From: Cladocopium goreaui
Lineage: Eukaryota; Sar; Dinophyceae; Suessiales; Symbiodiniaceae
Length of the DNA: 64,000 nucleotides
Assembly (NCBI GenBank): GCA_947184155.2
Contig: CAMXCT020000826.1
Location: forward strand, 1-64,000
Direction of reading: 5' to 3'
The stretch's first letter is position 1, and every line of letters begins with the position of its first letter. The position numbers and the translations under genes were made by a program. Below the pieces are notes generated by a model. That model saw only the letters and a program-made list of their open reading frames with translations. It was not told the origin of the DNA and searched no databases. Below are positions 61,572 through 64,000 of the stretch, one piece after another.

Positions 61572-64000
61572 TCCCATTTGTGCCTTCACCGATTTACTTT
61601 GGTATTTATCACCACTGTACTTTTGGGCCGAACCGCCCCATGTTACATCATGTTACGGGATTTCCTTTAGCCTTGCCACTTTGAAGTGGCCGTGCGCTAC
61701 TGCAATAGCTGCTGCTACATGCGGCATCGAGCTATCGAGATTGGCAAGGGTGACACAGCACAAATCGAGAAGTGCTTCCACTTGTTTGGATCGTATGTCT
61801 TCATGCCGGCAGCCGGGCTCACGAAAACAGAGCACGGTTGAAATTGAAACGAAACAACTAGCTGAATCGCCAAAACGGAACCTCCATTAATGATGACAAA
61901 GTGATCGGGAGGACGTACCTGGTAACAGACATGTCAACCAACGCCAAAACATTAGGACCTGAAACAGTTTTGACATGGCACGTCACAATCTTGTCTGGAA
62001 TCTGAAACGCCTGACGGGTCAATGCTCGACAGTCACGCTTTGCGTCAAAACGAGTTGCAAGAAATAGCAGGTCGAATAGCTAGCTGCCAGACAAAGTGCC
62101 GCAGCGCCAGATGCGACCAAGCGCGCCACCAGAGCCATTGCCGTAACTATTGTCACTCCTGCCGCCACACAAAGTGAGCGTCAATATCAGAAAGCGCCCA
62201 GGCAAAGTAAACGTTGATGCCACCGAGTGCCACGCCTGCTTCGCGAAGTGACCGTCGATGTCTGCCACGCAAAGACCCCGGCGCCAGACCCAGCCCAGCG
62301 CCAAAAGATGCCATAAGTGACACGCTTGCCACACAAAATTAAAAGTGACGTCGATGTCAGCAAGTGCCATGCCTGCCACGAAAGTGACATCAATGTCACC
62401 AAGCGTCATGCTTGCCACAGAAAGTGCCGCGGCGCCAGACGTGACCAAACGCGCCACCAGAAACCCAACATCAACGTGTTCGATATCTGGTAATTGGTTC
62501 GATGTGTGCCAGTTTTGTGGACTAAAAAAATTAGCATCACAATTGTTGGTGGCGGTCACATTGACAATAATTTAGAAACATAATCATGCAACCAAACATT
62601 TTTTTTAAACCAGGCCGAAACTTAATGCAACCCTAGCTATGTTGAGGTCCGACGCTTGCCCTAATACCTTTCATTTTATCTCCATTCCACAATTTTGACG
62701 GTGCCGTGTCCCAAATAACACCATGTCATTGTGCAATTTTTAATGCTGCAGAACCATGGAGCATTGAATTCCCTTCTTCTACTCCTGCTGTTGCTCCTGC
62801 TTGCTTTCGTCCATCCGCCATCAAGTATGCGAGGGCACCATTTCCAGGAGCAAATGCCCATGGGAGTCGGTAACTTCCATAGCCAAGTCCAAAACACGGG
62901 CGCATGGTTTTGTATTTTATTTCTGATGTCATATCAAAGAATATCGCCTTGGCTTGAAGATTTGGACGCACAAAAAATAACCCTTTTTGCTATTTGCGTT
63001 TTTTCTAGTTGGACACAAGGCCCGTGTTGACTTGCTTTTGCTGGCACAATCCGTGCAGTCATTTTTCGGGTTCCCAAATTCCAAGCAATGTTGCCTAACC
63101 ACCCCGAAACCGTTCATTTTTCCAAAATGGTTCCCTTTGGCATCATGTGGAACGGACTTCACCACCGAAATGCATCACTATTTTACATGGCAAACCGTGT
63201 TGGCTCAGCGGCACCATGCGTAGACATAAAAAATGACCATGACCCGCATAGCGGGATGATGCTAGAAAGAGGCGCCGGGGAAACCTGACGACTCAATGCA
63301 TCCGGTGCGAACTTTCCAGTTTAGGATAAACCCATCCAAAATTCAACAGTCCCCAAGATTTCGAAGTGGCTTTGCAGCAGGTTCGCCGTTGTGGCTACCA
63401 TGACTCTTGCGACTTTGGGCGTGATGCCACCGGAACGCGTCGCTGCCGGTTTTACGTGCGGATCTATATGCACCAAGGGCAATTGAATACACAGCGTGGC
63501 GATGCATATCCAGTCAACAAACCCCAAACCGCTCAGGCTGCATCGCTCTGAGACGGTGGTTTGGAACTGAGACGATGGTATGATTTATAGGTATATTGTT
63601 ATTTGTACATAGGTGTACGTTTATTTATGCATGCACATGTTTTATTTTGGCAACATTTTTTGCCTTGGGTATGGCTGACGCATGGTTTGTTGTGAGGGCA
63701 CGTCAAACTGTTGCCGGGACAGCGGATTCCATGGGGAAAAAATAAAACATGGGTCGTTGGGATTTGCCATTTCTGATTCGTCGCATCAATTTGGACGGCA
63801 GATGTCCATCATCAAAGGCTCACTCTGCCGGACTGTTGTGCCCTTAGTGCCTTCAGATCCTGAGGAAACGGCTGCCCCTGTTGCGCCTGGTGGCCATGAT
63901 GTTTGTTGATTTTGCAGGTTGGACCGGAAAAATTCAGCAGCATCTTCTAGAGCTATGGGCCCAGATTTCAACACACGGAGCTGTGGTGCAACAGTTACAT
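61572..64000. other. About 2.4 kb without recognised genes
   Basis: A degenerate repeat of AAAGTGAC(A/G)TCGATGTC / GCCACGCCTGCCAC phrases spans about 62160-62460. Otherwise no family resemblance in any frame and no tandem structure. A CTCCTGCTGTTGCTCC hydrophobic frame near 62760 is not trusted. Confidence 0.5.

Overview
The window looks like nuclear DNA of a dinoflagellate, most likely Symbiodiniaceae. The sequence signs are: a tandem relic of the dinoflagellate spliced leader at 33914-33950; a cytosine-5 DNA methyltransferase gene plus methyltransferase-like domains joined to retrotransposon enzymes; long reading frames only inside mobile elements; few and non-canonical introns; and much satellite and minisatellite DNA. 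No rRNA, tRNA or CRISPR array was recognised. Assignments are read from motifs by eye, without database support.

Layout. 1-14 kb: an unknown Lys/Gly-rich protein, an intact C5 cytosine methyltransferase (2794-3927), two small coiled-coil genes, a methyltransferase-like ORF that has lost the catalytic motifs (7637-8248), a tyrosine recombinase on the minus strand (8709-9743) and an ASCH-like gene with one likely intron (10941-11513). The whole stretch, and as far as I can see only this stretch, carries about 38 copies of a 17-bp imperfect palindrome, GGTGCTGnnnAAGTACC. 14-16.2 kb: unknown ORFs. 16377-28600: a complete, young Ty1/copia-type element with near-identical LTRs, 5-bp target duplication, primer site and polypurine tract. 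Its pol ends in a methyltransferase-like domain and it carries an extra ORF before the 3' LTR. 29-33.4 kb (minus): a broken gene joining an alpha/beta-hydrolase-like domain to an SF1 helicase. 33.4-37 kb: spliced-leader relic and minisatellites.

37-49 kb is a nest of tyrosine-recombinase (YR, DIRS/PAT/Ngaro-like) retroelements. A 6989-bp insertion (37581-44569) splits a YR gene exactly between two codons, with no target duplication. The insertion encodes Gag and a methyltransferase-like/RT/RNase H polyprotein but no recombinase of its own. Downstream lie the RT-RNase H of another YR element, a third broken RNase H and two pairs of direct repeats. 49-56 kb is satellite-rich and apparently gene-free. 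56.8-61.6 kb holds decayed non-LTR and copia pol fragments. 61.6-64 kb shows nothing I recognise.

The theme of the window is repeated association of DNA-methyltransferase-like folds with mobile elements: one intact enzyme, one decayed relative, and domains joined to two unrelated retrotransposon classes at opposite ends of their polyproteins.
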